63,913 nt of DNA from Chloroflexota bacterium (lineage in GTDB: Bacteria; Chloroflexota; UBA4733): contig JAMCTA010000070.1 in the NCBI GenBank assembly GCA_023381895.1, positions 1 through 63,913 on the forward strand. The letters run 5' to 3'. A program made the position numbers and the translations under genes. Of the stretch, positions 34,766 through 42,803 are shown one piece after another. The notes beneath the pieces are model-generated. The model was not told the origin of the DNA. It was given only the letters and a program-made list of their open reading frames with translations, and did not search any database. How positions within the stretch are numbered: position 1 is the first letter of the stretch; each line of letters starts with the position of its first letter.

Positions 34766-35212
34766 TCAGTGTGCGCTGTAGAGCTGCGCCGTCAGCTGAG
34801 CGTGAGCCAAGTGCTCACGCGCGTGAGCGTAATTGGTGATCAGCCACCGGGAACCGCTTTGAGGACTTCTGTCATCGCGCTCTCGCAGTTCGCTCAAGTC
34901 TTGCTCTGTCACCCGAGGAGCAAAACGGTCGACTGTGGCATCAGCAGCCGTCAAGAGCTGGAGGAGATCCTCCTTCGTCGCCCCCTCCGTAAGGAACTCT
35001 TCATCCCGGTTCCGGCGATGCTCGGTGCGCGTGACGACGTGCCACACTTGGCGCTCTGACCCTAAAGTGTGGACGATCAGCACGGCAATGGAGTTCGTCT
35101 CTGGGCCAGGCTTCCAATCGAGGAGACCATCAGGTGCAGACTCCACCAGCTGGCGCAGCTCGGCATGCACCACTCTGTAGCCTTCAGCAATCTCACCGAC
35201 GATCTGAAGCAC
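34766..35212 (-). CDS. DinB-like metal-dependent four-helix protein
   Basis: The protein is 148 residues. It has the DinB/YfiT-type arrangement with His in VLIVHTLGSERQVWHV (helix 2) and the pair in HAREHLAHAQLTAQLY (helix 4), which together would bind a metal. Some relatives are thiol-dependent transferases such as bacillithiol or mycothiol S-transferases. I chose GTG 35212 because GGAGGG lies 6 bases upstream; the frame opens 9 codons earlier at 35239 without a site. It precedes the sigma gene on the same strand by 60 bases but probably is a separate unit. Its substrate is unknown. Confidence 0.75.
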   Translation of the reverse strand: MLQIVGEIAEGYRVVHAELRQLVESAPDGLLDWKPGPETNSIAVLIVHTLGSERQVWHVVTRTEHRRNRDEEFLTEGATKEDLLQLLTAADATVDRFAPRVTEQDLSELRERDDRSPQSGSRWLITNYAHAREHLAHAQLTAQLYSAH

Positions 35213-35402
35213 TTGGGTCCCTCCTCTCGGTGTCCACATGACGGGCTAGCTCAGTGCCCAGGCCGCACCTACAGCACACCTCTGCGCTCCGTCCGCGCGC
35301 ACTCTACCACAGTGCGATCAGTTGAATGTTCAACATTTCTTTACCGGATTCTGTAGGGATTCTTCAGTGTTCCCAGTGACACTCCAAGGCAACATCGGAA
35401 AG

Positions 35403-36638
35403 ATGGAAGCAACAAGGGGAGCGTGGAGGATCCGGACAGTGAATCTATGCCTCGCATCTCTCCACCCTCGGATCCTCAGCGGGCAGATTGACAGCCTGGT
35501 TGGATTGGGGCGGTCGCTGCTCCATCGCGGACATCAGATCGAGATTGTGGCACCATTCGACACGACTGGGCTGCTGCACCATGCCCTCATTACTCTGGAC
35601 GGAGGCTCATCCGGCCTCGTGGAGGCAGGAAGGCGCATGGTGCAGACCGTCCCGCGTATCATTGCCGCAGCGCGACGTGCCGATCTCCTGTTCCTGGCGC
35701 TTCCTACCCCAGCGTTCTCCCTAGTCGGAGATATCGTTGTCGCCGCGGTGCCTTGCCCGGTTATCGTCTCCTACGAGGGGCACTTGGCTCAGGCTCGTCA
35801 CTTGCTCACGCCTCAGCGTCTCCGTGAGAGCTGGAAGACCTATGTTCCGCTGTGGGGAGTCAATAACGGCTTATTCGGTCGCTGCACCCGCTACAGTGCG
35901 AGCCGTTACGTTGTGAGCAGCAATGTTCAGCGTGAGGAGCTCCTGGCTCTGAGAGCGCCTGCTTCCCGGATCGAGGTGATAAGCAACATCGTCGAAACTG
36001 ACAAGCTCAAGCACGTCCCGAAGCAGCAGGCTCGCCAGCGGCTGCACCTTCCCCAGGACCGCAAGCTCATCGGATACATCGGACACTTCAATGACGTGAA
36101 AGGTGTCGACATCCTCGCCAAAGCCTTTGCCCAAGTCGCCGCTTCCGATGAAGCGGTACAGCTCGTCCTCGCGTGGAGTGGTCAGGGCAATCTCTCCCGA
36201 GTGACGCGGTACGTGGAAGGGTTCAGCGATCGCATTTTCTGGCTCGGAAAAGTGCCCGTCGGCACGTTCCTCTCCGCTCTCGATGCCCTTGCCCTGCCGT
36301 ACCGCAGCACCGCAGGGCAAGGCGCTTTCCCTTCACTTCCCATCGAAGCGCTCCATGTCGGTTGCCCGTTGGTGACGACACGGCTGGCCTTGCTCGCAGA
36401 ACTCATCGGCAATGAGCCAGCAGCTCTTCTCGCAGAGCCAGAGGACACAGATGGTCTTGCCGAGCATCTGCGACGCATCACCACCGACGTCGACCTCATC
36501 AGGCAGACAGTGCAGTCCCAGAATCGTGTGCTGGAGGAGCACTTCAATCAGGAGCGGCTGACGCTGCGCTACGAAAGGCTCTTTCAAGAGGTCTTAGACG
36601 TAGCCGCCGAGACCGCTACCAAGGCAAGTGCAGCATAG
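35403..36638 (+). CDS. Glycosyltransferase, GT4-like (GT-B fold)
   Basis: The protein is 411 residues. The N-terminal domain contains SLHPRILSGQIDSLVGLGRSL and a hydrophobic strand series to VPCPVIVSYEGHL. The C-terminal domain has IGYIGHFNDVKGVDILAKAF, DRIFWLGKVP and ALALPYRSTAGQGAFPSLPIE, corresponding to the nucleotide-sugar binding E-x7-E region of GT4 enzymes. ATG 35403 is preceded by GGAAAG; the longer frame to 35322 lacks a site. It would move a sugar from a nucleotide donor onto a lipid or surface glycan. Acceptor and donor are unknown. Confidence 0.82.
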   Translation: MEATRGAWRIRTVNLCLASLHPRILSGQIDSLVGLGRSLLHRGHQIEIVAPFDTTGLLHHALITLDGGSSGLVEAGRRMVQTVPRIIAAARRADLLFLALPTPAFSLVGDIVVAAVPCPVIVSYEGHLAQARHLLTPQRLRESWKTYVPLWGVNNGLFGRCTRYSASRYVVSSNVQREELLALRAPASRIEVISNIVETDKLKHVPKQQARQRLHLPQDRKLIGYIGHFNDVKGVDILAKAFAQVAASDEAVQLVLAWSGQGNLSRVTRYVEGFSDRIFWLGKVPVGTFLSALDALALPYRSTAGQGAFPSLPIEALHVGCPLVTTRLALLAELIGNEPAALLAEPEDTDGLAEHLRRITTDVDLIRQTVQSQNRVLEEHFNQERLTLRYERLFQEVLDVAAETATKASAA

Positions 36639-36679
36639 GGCAAGAGCCACACGGGGCGAGTGATGATGGAGGCGTGTGC

Positions 36680-36685
36680 TATACT
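36680..36685 (+). promoter_or_regulatory. -10 element of tRNA-Ala(CGC)
   Basis: TATACT lies 10 bases ahead of the mature tRNA 5' end, the expected position for a tRNA promoter. No good -35 hexamer is seen 16-18 bases upstream. Confidence 0.45.
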
Positions 36686-36695
36686 GCCCGAGCAC

Positions 36696-36768
36696 GGGCC
36701 TGTAGCTCAGCTGGGAGAGCACCACATTCGCATTGTGGGGGTCAGCGGTTCGAGCCCGCTCAGGTCCA
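36696..36768 (+). tRNA. tRNA-Ala, anticodon CGC
   Basis: The 73-base cloverleaf has acceptor GGGCCTG/CAGGTCC (one G-T), D arm GCTC/GAGC, and anticodon stem CCACA/TGTGG with loop TTCGCAT, giving anticodon CGC. The T stem AGCGG/CCGCT closes TTCGAGC. CCA is not encoded. An intrinsic terminator follows and then, on the opposite strand, a relic integrase, so this tRNA too looks like a used attachment site. Confidence 0.97.
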
Positions 36769-36783
36769 CCCCGTTCTACCAGA

Positions 36784-36822
36784 GGAAAGCCCCCGCTCTA
36801 AGCGACCGGACGGGGGCTTTCG
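36784..36822 (+). terminator. Intrinsic terminator after tRNA-Ala(CGC)
   Basis: GAAAGCCCCCG (36785-36795) and CGGGGGCTTTC (36811-36821) form an 11-bp perfect stem with a 15-base loop. The T-run after it is weak, but the stem contains its own A/T flank. Confidence 0.8.
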
Positions 36823-36852
36823 GTGTCTTGACCCTAATGCGGCCGTCGTACC

Positions 36853-37146
36853 CTATTGGGCATCGGGAAGCCGATCGTCGTGCTGGGGCTCGCCGCGGAC
36901 GGCGCGCTCTAGGCGCTCGGCGTCGTCCAGACCGCTCAGGACGTGGCTGAGGGTCATGCGCACGTCGCTGTGTCCCAAGCGCTCGGCGGCCATCTTCGGA
37001 TGCACGCCGGCGGCCAGCATCATGGTGGTGGCGGCGTGCCGGAGGTCGTGAAAGCGATAGGATTCGTCCAGACCGGCGCGGCAGAAGGCCAGCTTGTAAT
37101 CGCGCGACCGTCGCCTCTCCTTAGATGGCGCGTCACCGTATGGCAT
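36853..37146 (-). pseudogene. C-terminal relic of a tyrosine recombinase (integrase)
   Basis: Minus-strand reading gives SRDYKLAFCRAGLDE, the box FHDLRHAATTMMLAAGVHPK, AAERLGHSDVRMTLSHVLSG and LDDAERLERAV. The His-x-x-Arg box is intact, but where relatives read TLDxYSHVL this one reads TLSHVLS, so the nucleophilic Tyr appears to have been lost by a small in-frame deletion. The N-terminal and core-binding domains are missing. It points toward the 3' end of tRNA-Ala(CGC), as for an element integrated at that tRNA. It is not expected to be active. Confidence 0.8.
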
Positions 37147-37479
37147 GACAGCAACACCTTTGACGGTTGGCGCCGATGTGAACGAATCCTGCCCAACAGT
37201 GATTGCCCCGCCCTCCCCGCGTTGAGGGGCCACACGATAGGCAACTTGCTGCACGGCTCCCAGCTCATGCCTGTTGTCAACATCGTACCTTTAGGCAAAA
37301 CAAACTTGGGGGTAGATCCCTTCCGTCGCGATCGGTCAGTCCTCGCCTCCTAACAAAGGGTCGTAGCATCAGCGCAGAAGGATCTGTCAAGGCCTGACAG
37401 CGGCCGTGATGACACAGCGGAGCAGGCGGGGAATCTCCGGCATGGGGGAAAGCCGCACGCGCCACCGCAAGCGCTGAGA
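37147..37479. other. Non-coding stretch at the edge of the inserted region
   Basis: About 330 bases between the integrase relic and the small AT-rich gene. Open frames here lack ribosome sites and family features. It may hold degraded parts of the element; nothing specific is recognised. Confidence 0.4.
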
Positions 37480-37893
37480 CTACGAGCGGTGTGACCGGCC
37501 GAAGGCAGCGGATATACCCTCTGGCGCCTGATCCGAGCGAGAAGCTCGGGCTGACGTCCGGGTTCTGGTCGTAATACCCGCCAGATGTCGGCCGCCATCC
37601 GAAGAAAATGAGCGGAATGGACTGAATAATGTGGGAGCAGCACTCGTCGTCGTTGGGCGGCGAGCTTCCTGGTCGACCTCCTCAAGGCCCTTCGCAATGT
37701 CGGAAAGCAGCTGTGTATCGGTATAATCACCGTCAGGTTGCTGCCTTTCCTGCTTTACTGGAAGCGGCTGCGAAGCACGTTCAATAAGGCGCTCAACGTC
37801 TTCTTGAACGTTGGGATTGCGCTCGGAGTCAGGTAACGACTCCTCGTACTTCTTGATACTCTTTCGGATTTCTTCGTCGGATTTGTTGGGCAT
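37480..37893 (-). CDS. Small charged protein of foreign character
   Basis: The 137-codon frame starts at ATG 37893. The first ~80 residues are rich in Lys, Glu and Asp (DEEIRKSIKKYEESLPDSE, VERLIERASQPLPVKQERQQ) and look like a real, mostly helical protein. The rest (from about residue 85) turns Ser/Arg-rich and may be a fused or out-of-frame tail where inserted and host DNA meet. There is no ribosome site; instead TATAGT lies exactly 6 bases before the ATG, so the message may be leaderless. Base composition is AT-richer than in the flanks. I do not recognise a family. Confidence 0.55.
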   Translation of the reverse strand: MPNKSDEEIRKSIKKYEESLPDSERNPNVQEDVERLIERASQPLPVKQERQQPDGDYTDTQLLSDIAKGLEEVDQEARRPTTTSAAPTLFSPFRSFSSDGGRHLAGITTRTRTSARASRSDQAPEGISAAFGRSHRS

Positions 37894-37899
37894 GATCTA

Positions 37900-37910
37900 A
37901 CTATAGCAAA
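37900..37910 (-). promoter_or_regulatory. Extended -10 promoter immediately upstream of ATG 37893
   Basis: TTTGC followed by TATAGT (37905-37900), then 6 bases to the ATG. The same arrangement is found before the GyrI-like gene at 38537. The spacing would put the transcript start at or next to the start codon. Confidence 0.55.
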
Positions 37911-37916
37911 AAATGA

Positions 37917-38537
37917 TTATTTACTTTCAGCTACCGGTTGACGGAGAATCGTACGCCACTTATCGGATGTCACCTTCCTAAAGTCGCTAAAGTATATTTC
38001 GTGGTGCTTCTTAATCATTTTAAAGCCATGTTGGGGTATGAATTCGTCGTGCATTTGCCTGAGGATAGCTGTCTCGTCATCAAATGAACCAACGTGGAGG
38101 GTCTGTACGCACTTGCCCTCATCGAACATCTCAAACCGAACCTTAGATAGATGTATTGGCGCATCCCTTTCGGCTACCTTCTTTACAGCGGCATCAAACA
38201 TAACTTTCGTAATCCACTCTGGCTGCATAATCATGAGCGTAAAGTCCCATTGGGATTTGTCTCGGGCGGATGTGAAGGTCGTCATATCTTGGGCCCACCA
38301 TAGTCCTTCTAGTGGCATAACCACATAATCCTTATCCAGTTCCTGCTTGCTGGCAAATCTTAACTTATATGCAACCGGGTATAGCGTTTTAATTGCGTCC
38401 TCGAATTCTCTTGATGTGTTTGGATCGCCATGGCCGTCGATCATTAGGTATTGCATTTTAGGAACGTTGATAGTGCGTAATTTGTGGTTTTCAGCCTGAT
38501 AACAGTCAAGAGATTTTTTGAAATCTATTTTATTCAT
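37917..38537 (-). CDS. GyrI-like small-molecule-binding domain protein
   Basis: The protein is 206 residues. It matches the stand-alone GyrI-like family: MQYLMIDGHGDPNTSREFEDA (in parts) near residue 30, VMPLEGLWWAQDM near 75, FTLMIMQPEWITK near 105, then LSKVRFEMFDEGKCVQTLHVG and KKHHEIYFSDFRK toward the end. The fold binds small hydrophobic ligands and may hydrolyse some. The gene is clearly AT-richer than its surroundings (23 G+C of 60 at 38461-38520). It has no ribosome site and carries its own extended -10 with 6-base spacing, so it was probably acquired by transfer along with its neighbour. Confidence 0.85.
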   Translation of the reverse strand: MNKIDFKKSLDCYQAENHKLRTINVPKMQYLMIDGHGDPNTSREFEDAIKTLYPVAYKLRFASKQELDKDYVVMPLEGLWWAQDMTTFTSARDKSQWDFTLMIMQPEWITKVMFDAAVKKVAERDAPIHLSKVRFEMFDEGKCVQTLHVGSFDDETAILRQMHDEFIPQHGFKMIKKHHEIYFSDFRKVTSDKWRTILRQPVAESK

Positions 38538-38902
38538 ACAACAATGATAGCAAACTAGGGTCTGTCTGATGAATGGCCGTGATGGTGGGTACGCTGTGCT
38601 GGGGAGGTGCAGCGATGGTCGGGCGGGGCATGGTCACGCGCTTCATGTCACCAGTATGGCATAGAAGTATGCTACGTAGGAAACTTAGGCTCGTCAGGTT
38701 GGCGACCACAGCAACAACTCGCAACTGGAAGACGGTCTTGAAGCTTCTCGACATCGCACGCACCTGACGTGAGAGTGCTGGTCAGCGGTAGGCGCTCTGT
38801 CCGGGAATCGAACGTGCCGGTATTCAAGACCGCCATCCGAGGGTGATGACAGCACCGGAGGGAGCCGGCGCCATCATAACGCTCCCTACCCGTTTCTTGC
38901 TG
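38538..38902. other. Intergenic region with a possible tRNA-Ser relic
   Basis: 365 bases at the right edge of the AT-rich insert. At 38835-38791 on the minus strand, GGCGGTCTTGAATACCG resembles the anticodon arm of tRNA-Ser(TGA), and GTTCGATTCCCGG resembles a T arm. The variable arm is absent, the T stem does not pair and the 5' half is missing, so it is at best a relic. Short open frames on both strands are not supported as genes. Confidence 0.35.
38544..38553 (-). promoter_or_regulatory. Extended -10 promoter immediately upstream of ATG 38537
   Basis: TTTGC directly followed by TATCAT (38549-38544), then 6 bases to the ATG. It mirrors the element before ATG 37893. No Shine-Dalgarno sequence is present, which points to a leaderless message. 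Confidence 0.55.
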
Positions 38903-41374
38903 TCACGTTCCGGAAAGCTGCACACGTAGGAGTGGGTCTCCAGCAACAACCGGGAGCCGGCGGATGGTCGTTGGGTTGTACATTCCCACCTCCAACCTAT
39001 ACGTTCCAGGAGCGAGCCCAACCGGGAGCTGGATGACGTGCCGGTCCAGCACAGCGTCACCTGCACGCCAGAACGCTGTGGGGAACGCTCCCGCAGCAGG
39101 AGGACTATCATTCTGCGCGATGAGCTTCCCCGCCGAATCGAGCACGTGTACGAAGGCAGTGCGATTCTCGTCAAGCCTCTGCGTTGCCAGCCAGTGCAGC
39201 ACAACTTCCAGCTGCCGTCCGCGCTGCCGTAGGTCATAGCCGGCCAGGACGACACCTTCACCGAACACGACGTGCACCGGGTGCTCTGGCGGCTGCGGCA
39301 CCAGAGGAGGAATCACGAGCTGCGCCACAGGAGCGTTGCGCACCGTCGTGTTTCCTCCAGCAGCGCGCCACTGCAGATACTCGAGCGATACACCTGCGCT
39401 AGCAGGTACGACGTAGGCGCCGAGATGCGCCGTAATCAGATTCGGCTCCGCAGACTTACCGACGTGGAGATCGAACTGCTCCACGATAACGTCGCCCGGG
39501 GCGAGCGCGCCACCTGCGGGCATGGCCTGGTCTTGCCCAGCAATAGGGCGTCCCGTCTGATCGATGAGGTGCAAGTAGATGCTGTACGGTGGAATCGCCT
39601 GCCGCTCTACCGTCATCATGGCAAGCGCTGCCACGTCTTCGCCTGGATGAATCCTGGTTGGAACGGACAGACGCTCCAGATGAAGCATGCCTTGTCCCTG
39701 CCACGAGGCAGTCCAGTTCAGATGCGTGCCCGCAGCAAGCGCGCGCGAACGATCTCTCGGCGTGAGCAGATACCACGCTGCGTGGACATTCCCTCCGGGA
39801 AGGGTCTCTTGAGCCAGGAGATCCTGGGGAAACGTCCGCGCCAGATAGCTCTGCGTGAATCCGTCGCCAATCGCCACGTACAGTGCTATTCGACCGGGCA
39901 GGAGCACCGTCTGCTCATCATTCACTTCGACCGTGTGCGGCTCCGTCCGGGCAATGACATGAGCGAGCACAGCAAGTTCCTGGGTATGTCCGGGAACAAC
40001 GATCTCGCTGGCGTGACGAGCTTGAGCGTAGCGCAGAGTTGTCGTGGCGAGTTGCTCGGTCATCGTCCATGGCATGCCGTACTGACTGAGCGGCCAATAG
40101 CCGCCGATGACTTGAAAAAATACCTCCGCAGCTCCGAGGTCTAGGGTCACAATGCACACGACCGCCACGATACACGCTCCGCGAGCAATAGGTACCGCCA
40201 GTCGAGTGACTGCGCTCACATCCCACAGGCGGGATACCGCATAGGCCGGATACAAAGCTGCTGCTGGAAAGGTGGTGACGAGATAGTACGGATAGACGGG
40301 AACACTGTGCCGCACGAGCGCCAGCACTGGCACCAAGATCGTGGTTAGGAGGTACAAGTGCACGCCGATGGGCGGCTCGCTGATCCTTCGCCAGTTCCGT
40401 AGCAGCGTCCCTCCACCGATGACCATACCAGCGGCATACAACGCTCGAGCAACCACATTGATGACCTGCGCCCAGCCGCTAGTCACGTCGAACAGCTCAC
40501 CCGCTGGCGGAGCAAATGTCTGATAGCCCTCCGCTGAGGCTAGTTCAAGAGCAAAGTCAGTAGACTGAAGGTCGATCTGGGGCGGTCTACTGTCACCCAC
40601 GGCCCCGCTGGGTCTCTCGATGTGCGTCAGGGCAGTGATGCGAGGAAGGACGGTGGAGAGCGTATAGGGAGCGACGAGGACGGCAAATGCCAGCCCTCCT
40701 AGGAGGGCTGGCCGCCAGCGCAGGCTCCGCATGCCCGAGAGGATCAGTAGCGTCGCCGGAAGGAGGAGCTCCAAGCCCACAATATACACCTGGCAGGCAA
40801 TCGCCAGGGCCACGAGCCCTACGACGAACGAACGCTGATCTCCCCGAAAGCGCCAGCGACAAAGCATCCAGGCAGCAAGGACTGCTGCGGGCGCCACCAG
40901 ATCGTCTCCCCACAATCGACGTGATAGCACGACCGACCACGGATTGATGGCGACAAAGAGCAGAGCGAGCAACGCAACTCGGCGGCCAAGAAAGTCACGT
41001 GCGAAGCCATAGACGCAAGCGCAGGCGAGGACGTTCAGGAGAGCAACGATCGCCGTCATGCCAGGAGGAGAGTTGGCCCAGACTCCTGCCAAAGCAAGGA
41101 GTAGCACTTGAAATGGCCCGTTCGAGAGCCCGAGCGACGAATGCATCCCTGCCACCGGCCAAGACAGGGGGTGGAGCATCCCGAGCACAAGCTGACGCAG
41201 ATCGTCGTCATCCTGCCGGTACTGCACCAGCCCAAGATCCCATAGCCGCAGGAACGTCGCGACCCAAAGGAGTGCGATAGCCGCGAGCCGCTCCATCCAT
41301 CGTCCGGACAGCGCGCGACTTAACACATCTCCACGCTCCCGAACAGAAGCCGCTGGCTCAGACCGTCTCATCAA
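38903..41374 (-). CDS. Large membrane glycosyltransferase-like protein (GT39/ArnT-like)
   Basis: The protein is 823 residues. About 10-12 hydrophobic segments fill residues ~28-440, with the first external loop holding YRQDDDDLRQLVLGML, an acidic motif like the catalytic Asp region of lipid-linked-sugar transferases. The C-terminal ~380 residues are soluble and beta-rich, containing two related sandwich units (AYVVPASAGVSLEYLQW; HWLATQRLDENRTAFVHVLD), which resemble carbohydrate-recognition repeats. It probably transfers a sugar from a polyprenyl carrier at the outer face of the membrane. It stands alone on the minus strand. Confidence 0.7.
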   Translation of the reverse strand: MMRRSEPAASVRERGDVLSRALSGRWMERLAAIALLWVATFLRLWDLGLVQYRQDDDDLRQLVLGMLHPLSWPVAGMHSSLGLSNGPFQVLLLALAGVWANSPPGMTAIVALLNVLACACVYGFARDFLGRRVALLALLFVAINPWSVVLSRRLWGDDLVAPAAVLAAWMLCRWRFRGDQRSFVVGLVALAIACQVYIVGLELLLPATLLILSGMRSLRWRPALLGGLAFAVLVAPYTLSTVLPRITALTHIERPSGAVGDSRPPQIDLQSTDFALELASAEGYQTFAPPAGELFDVTSGWAQVINVVARALYAAGMVIGGGTLLRNWRRISEPPIGVHLYLLTTILVPVLALVRHSVPVYPYYLVTTFPAAALYPAYAVSRLWDVSAVTRLAVPIARGACIVAVVCIVTLDLGAAEVFFQVIGGYWPLSQYGMPWTMTEQLATTTLRYAQARHASEIVVPGHTQELAVLAHVIARTEPHTVEVNDEQTVLLPGRIALYVAIGDGFTQSYLARTFPQDLLAQETLPGGNVHAAWYLLTPRDRSRALAAGTHLNWTASWQGQGMLHLERLSVPTRIHPGEDVAALAMMTVERQAIPPYSIYLHLIDQTGRPIAGQDQAMPAGGALAPGDVIVEQFDLHVGKSAEPNLITAHLGAYVVPASAGVSLEYLQWRAAGGNTTVRNAPVAQLVIPPLVPQPPEHPVHVVFGEGVVLAGYDLRQRGRQLEVVLHWLATQRLDENRTAFVHVLDSAGKLIAQNDSPPAAGAFPTAFWRAGDAVLDRHVIQLPVGLAPGTYRLEVGMYNPTTIRRLPVVAGDPLLRVQLSGT

Positions 41375-41492
41375 CGCTCTCTGTCATCTTCTTCTCTTCA
41401 ACGAGTGCCGAGCAATCAGGGAGTAGGGTTCAGCGCATACGGCGAGAACCTGCCTCGGGGCTGCCGCGCCCAGTGGTACATCACATCTGCAG

Positions 41493-42125
41493 TCAAGGGT
41501 GCACTCGACGATGCCCGGCTGGGAGCAGTTCCTCGATCTTGGCTTCGATGAGCTCCAGCACCTCGGCTCGCCGCAGTGTTGCGGAAATGGTGAACGGCTC
41601 ACCAATACGTATCCTCAAGGTTTTGCGATGGAGAAGGAGCGGTAGAGGGCCATCCTGAGTGCCCACGATTCCGATGGGGACGAGGGGCACGCGCGCGTAG
41701 CGCGCAATCAGCGCCACTCCCTCCTTGGCGGGTTGCAGATGACCATCTCCACTGCGGTGCCCTTCCGGAAAGATCCACACCTTATCGAGACGCGCGTAGG
41801 AAATGATGTGCTGCAAGGATTGTCGATCGGGGTTATCACGATTAACCGGAACGGTCTGCATCGCTCGCAGAGCGGCGCCGAGCACCGGTATGCGGAACAG
41901 CTCGACCTTGGCCAGCCAGTGAACCCGCTCCCCAAAACGTACGGCGAATCTTCCTGCGAGCGGCGCATCGATGTTGTGGAAATGGTTTGACACGATGATG
42001 CACGGCGCATCAGGCACAGTTCCGCAGACGTCGGTCCGCAGGAAATGCACCAGGAACCAGGTGAACCCCCATATGACGCGCTGTATCCAAAGACGGTACT
42101 CTGAAGGAGGACGAGGCGACGGCAT
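41493..42125 (-). CDS. 1-acyl-glycerol-3-phosphate acyltransferase (PlsC-like)
   Basis: The protein is 210 residues. The acyltransferase motif H-x4-D appears as NHFHNIDAP (about residue 47), motif 3 as FPEGHRSGDG (about 120) and the Pro motif as VPLVPIGIVG. The N-terminus has one hydrophobic, membrane-associated helix (VIWGFTWFLVHFL). It would acylate lysophosphatidate during phospholipid synthesis, though close relatives acylate other acceptors. It is divergent from the SRPBCC gene at 42209. Confidence 0.87.
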   Translation of the reverse strand: MPSPRPPSEYRLWIQRVIWGFTWFLVHFLRTDVCGTVPDAPCIIVSNHFHNIDAPLAGRFAVRFGERVHWLAKVELFRIPVLGAALRAMQTVPVNRDNPDRQSLQHIISYARLDKVWIFPEGHRSGDGHLQPAKEGVALIARYARVPLVPIGIVGTQDGPLPLLLHRKTLRIRIGEPFTISATLRRAEVLELIEAKIEELLPAGHRRVHP

Positions 42126-42208
42126 TCCTAGTCATCCTCTCCGAGCATCTGACACACCTCAGTCATGGTAGCGGAGAGGGAGCCATCTGAACGAGAGGGA
42201 GGTGTTTG

Positions 42209-42706
42209 GTGGCACAACTTACCGCCAAGGCGCAGCGCCTGATCCCATGCTCGCCGGCTAAGGCGTTCAACATCATCGCAGATGTCCACAATGGGCAGCG
42301 CATGCTTCTCACAGAGCACTACCACGACTACACTGTTCTCGGTGCAGACTCAGGTCCCACCGTCCTCACTTGGACCCTCCACATTGGAACACATAAACGA
42401 CCGTACCGTATGGCAATTGAGCGAGTCATTCTCGGGCAGTTGCTCGCGGAGCGTGACACCCTCTCTTCGTTCACCATGACGTGGCGTCTCGATCCAGAAG
42501 GCGACTTCTGCAAGGTGACGCTGGAAAGCGTCTGGGAGCAGCGTAGCCACGGCTTCCCCGCCTTATTTGAGCGCGTATTCGCACCGCGCTCGCTCACTCG
42601 AATCTACACGACGATGCTCTCTCGTCTTGCCAGCCTGTCTCTGAGTGACGATCTGCCCTTATCTCCAGCCGTCGCCGGCCCCGAGGACAGCAGCGTCTCA
42701 CACTAG
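42209..42706 (+). CDS. SRPBCC (START-like) superfamily protein
   Basis: The 165-residue protein begins AQLTAKAQRLIPCSPAKAFNIIADV, the typical first strand and helix of polyketide-cyclase/START-like proteins. It then shows a run of antiparallel strands (TVLTWTLHIG, SSFTMTWRLDPEGDFCKVTLE) and a C-terminal helix (TRIYTTMLSRLASLSL). The fold binds a hydrophobic ligand. GTG 42209 sits 6 bases after GGGAGG; a TTG one codon earlier is possible. No function can be assigned. Confidence 0.65.
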   Translation: MAQLTAKAQRLIPCSPAKAFNIIADVHNGQRMLLTEHYHDYTVLGADSGPTVLTWTLHIGTHKRPYRMAIERVILGQLLAERDTLSSFTMTWRLDPEGDFCKVTLESVWEQRSHGFPALFERVFAPRSLTRIYTTMLSRLASLSLSDDLPLSPAVAGPEDSSVSH

Positions 42707-42803
42707 CGATTCCGGCCGCCGTTATACTCACGGTGCAGTCAACAGCGAGAAGCGCACCGGCTCACACGTGTGGGCAGTTCGCGCTGCAGGAAGGTTGTTC
42801 GAG

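Noticed and set aside
38530..38767. Short open frames on both strands right of the AT-rich insert
   Set aside because: Neither has a ribosome site or recognisable family, and they overlap each other; not supported as genes.
1581..38902. Direct repeats of the tRNA-Ala 3' ends marking element boundaries
   Set aside because: I could not find a second copy of either tRNA 3' end by eye; a computed search for 15-50 base repeats would settle it.
39272..40144. 290-codon open frame antisense to the large membrane glycosyltransferase
   Set aside because: It is the mirror of a clear gene in G+C-rich DNA, with Arg/Ser/Pro-heavy content, no ribosome site and no family features.
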